From Clostridia bacterium (GTDB lineage Bacteria; Bacillota; Clostridia; Christensenellales; Borkfalkiaceae): 64,000 nucleotides of DNA. The position numbers and the translations under genes were made by a program. A model generated the notes under the pieces. The model was not told the DNA's origin, searched no databases, and was given only the letters and a program-made list of their open reading frames with translations. Positions 62,585 to 64,000 of the stretch are shown here, one piece after another; the stretch's first letter is position 1, and every line of letters starts with the position of its first letter. The stretch is from NCBI GenBank assembly GCA_017448355.1, contig JAFSLQ010000043.1, positions 1-64,000 of the forward strand. The letters run 5' to 3'.

Positions 62585-63622
62585 TTATTTTTTAAGTTCG
62601 TCCCTGATGTATTGTAAAGTTAATAATTTTTCTTTTACCTGTTCGACATTTAAAAGGTCTGTGTTGCTGGAATTAAATTCCGTCAAAGTATTTCTTTCTT
62701 TGTTGCCTTCGCTGAAATATTTATCGTAGTTAAGTCCACGCTTATCCGAAGGCACTCGGTAAAAATTACCCATATCGATGGCGTGTGCGCACTCTTCGTT
62801 TGTGAGTAGCGTTTCGTACATTTTTTCGCCGTGACGGATACCGATGACTTTTATATCCTTTTTGTTTCCGCCGAAAAGTTCGCAAACCGCTTCCGCCTGC
62901 GTCTTTATAGTACAAGCGGGTGCTTTTTGAACTAAAATATCGCCACTTGTGCCGTGTTCAAATGCAAATAAAACAAGGTCTACCGCTTCATCCAAAGACA
63001 TTATAAATCTAGTCATCGTAGGTTCTGTAAGAGTTATAGGTTGTCCGTTTTTAATCTGGTCTATCCAAAGCGGAATAACCGAACCCCTACTACACATAAC
63101 GTTGCCGTAGCGGGTGCAACAGATTTTGGTTTTTTCAGGGTTGACCGTGCGGGACTTAGCGACGATAACCTTTTCCATCATCGCCTTACTCGTCCCCATA
63201 GCATTTACGGGGTATGCCGCCTTATCCGTTGATAAACAAATAACCGTCTTAACCCCTTCGTCTATGGCGGCGGTAAGCACGTTTTCAGTACCCAAAACGT
63301 TTGTTTTTACCGCTTCTATCGGGAAAAACTCGCAGGAAGGAACTTGTTTTAGTGCCGCCGCGTGGAAAATGTAGTCGACCCCATGCATCGCGTTTTTAAC
63401 GCTTGCAATATCACGGACGTCGCCTATATAAAATTTTATTTTTTCGGCAACATCGGGCATTTTAGCCTGAAATTCGTGACGCATATCGTCCTGTTTTTTC
63501 TCATCGCGGGAAAAAACACGTATTTCGCCTATATCGGTTTTTAAAAACCTATTAAGAACGGCGTTCCCGAAACTCCCCGTTCCCCCTGTAATCATCAACG
63601 TTTTACCTGTAAATAACGACAT
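62585..63622 (-). CDS. UDP-GlcNAc 4,6-dehydratase/5-epimerase, CapE/FnlA-like
   Basis: 345 aa SDR: MITGGTGSFGNAVLNRF, STDKAAYPVNAMGTSKAMMEK (Met replaces Tyr), RYGNVMCSRGSVIPLW, HGEKMYETLLT. First step towards UDP-N-acetyl-L-fucosamine; PseB is a near relative and cannot be fully excluded without the partner genes, which are of CapF/CapG type. Confidence 0.9.
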   Translation of the reverse strand: MSLFTGKTLMITGGTGSFGNAVLNRFLKTDIGEIRVFSRDEKKQDDMRHEFQAKMPDVAEKIKFYIGDVRDIASVKNAMHGVDYIFHAAALKQVPSCEFFPIEAVKTNVLGTENVLTAAIDEGVKTVICLSTDKAAYPVNAMGTSKAMMEKVIVAKSRTVNPEKTKICCTRYGNVMCSRGSVIPLWIDQIKNGQPITLTEPTMTRFIMSLDEAVDLVLFAFEHGTSGDILVQKAPACTIKTQAEAVCELFGGNKKDIKVIGIRHGEKMYETLLTNEECAHAIDMGNFYRVPSDKRGLNYDKYFSEGNKERNTLTEFNSSNTDLLNVEQVKEKLLTLQYIRDELKK

Positions 63623-63623
63623 T

Positions 63624-64000
63624 TTAATCTCTCCTGAATAAATCTCTCGTATATACTTTACTTTTTACGTCGTCAAGCAAACTGTCGTAGCGGTTTGCGA
63701 TAATTGCATCGCTCTTTGTTTTAAACTCCGCTAAATCGTTTACTATTTCGCTTCCGAAGAAAGTAGTTCCGTTTTCAAGCGTCGGTTCGTAAACTATTAC
63801 AGTCGCACCTTTCGCCTTTATGCGCTTCATAACGCCTTGAATAGAACTTTGACGAAAGTTATCCGAACCTGCTTTCATCGTAAGCCTATAAACGCCTATC
63901 ACACAGGTTTTTTCTTCGTTTTTACTGAACGTATTATCGTCCGATAAATTATAATATCCCGCTTTCGTCAATACCCTGTCGGCGATAAAATCTTTTCTCG
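63624..64000 (-). CDS. UDP-glucose/GDP-mannose dehydrogenase family, C-terminal part (partial)
   Basis: The frame is open to the right edge (reads [17 protein letters not shown] there), so the start is outside the window. Visible part is the C-terminal UDP-binding domain: [31 protein letters not shown]. Makes UDP-glucuronate-type sugars for the surface polysaccharide. One nt before the capE-like gene. Confidence 0.88.
   Translation of the reverse strand, partial: RKDFIADRVLTKAGYYNLSDDNTFSKNEEKTCVIGVYRLTMKAGSDNFRQSSIQGVMKRIKAKGATVIVYEPTLENGTTFFGSEIVNDLAEFKTKSDAIIANRYDSLLDDVKSKVYTRDLFRRD

Overview
The window looks like the chromosome of a low-to-moderate GC Gram-positive bacterium of the Clostridia type. 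Evidence: a zinc-binding S14 and S4, a zinc-type adenylate kinase LID, the uninterrupted order rpsJ to rplQ with secY, adk, map, infA and rpmJ inside it, a tig-clpP-clpX cluster, RqcH, and many TTGACA/TATAAT promoters with strong AGGAGG Shine-Dalgarno (SD) sites. The exact taxon cannot be read from sequence alone.

Layout. (1) 1-15800, minus strand: the S10-spc-alpha ribosomal superoperon, read from a consensus promoter (15769-15798) through a leader with an intrinsic attenuator (15595-15643). (2) About 15813-32033: a 16.2 kb integrated element bounded by a 21-bp exact direct repeat. It carries an HUH rolling-circle Rep with an adjacent candidate nick-site hairpin, a membrane-anchored P-loop ATPase of the filamentous-phage (Zot/pI-like) type, several tiny membrane proteins, three exported proteins with the same C-terminal membrane anchor, and an IS30-family DDE transposase at the right end. 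I read it as an inovirus-like (filamentous ssDNA phage-like) prophage. A second module (26795-30170) on the minus strand encodes J-domain, DUF3846-like, ASCH-like and zinc-ribbon accessory proteins. (3) 32046-37803: clpX, clpP, tig, rqcH and an rluA-type gene. (4) 37869-46373: an anchored exported protein, a polar amino-acid ABC transporter, argH, argG and degV. (5) 46552-49217: an XRE regulator with membrane domain and a leucine-rich lipoprotein. (6) 49283-56687: galE, galT, an RNA methyltransferase, a FlaA1/CapD-like dehydratase and dxs. (7) 56946-64000: an M29 aminopeptidase, a LacX-like epimerase and a polysaccharide sugar cluster whose capE-capF-capG-like genes would make UDP-N-acetyl-L-fucosamine, then a partial UDP-glucose dehydrogenase running off the right edge.

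The most unusual part is the prophage non-coding architecture. Three short leftward transcription units (about 73, 81 and 107 nt), each with a near-consensus promoter 17 bp spaced and an intrinsic terminator, lie antisense-oriented in gaps between rightward phage genes; two end on the stop codons of paralogous small basic proteins and two share a duplicated 96-bp promoter/ORF segment. A 28-nt leader motif precedes four phage genes at the SD. A 25-aa hydrophobic peptide gene lies between two convergent, near-identical promoter-like arms. The element's left end lies 14 bp from the -35 box of the S10 promoter. All functional readings of these RNAs and motifs are inference from sequence pattern.
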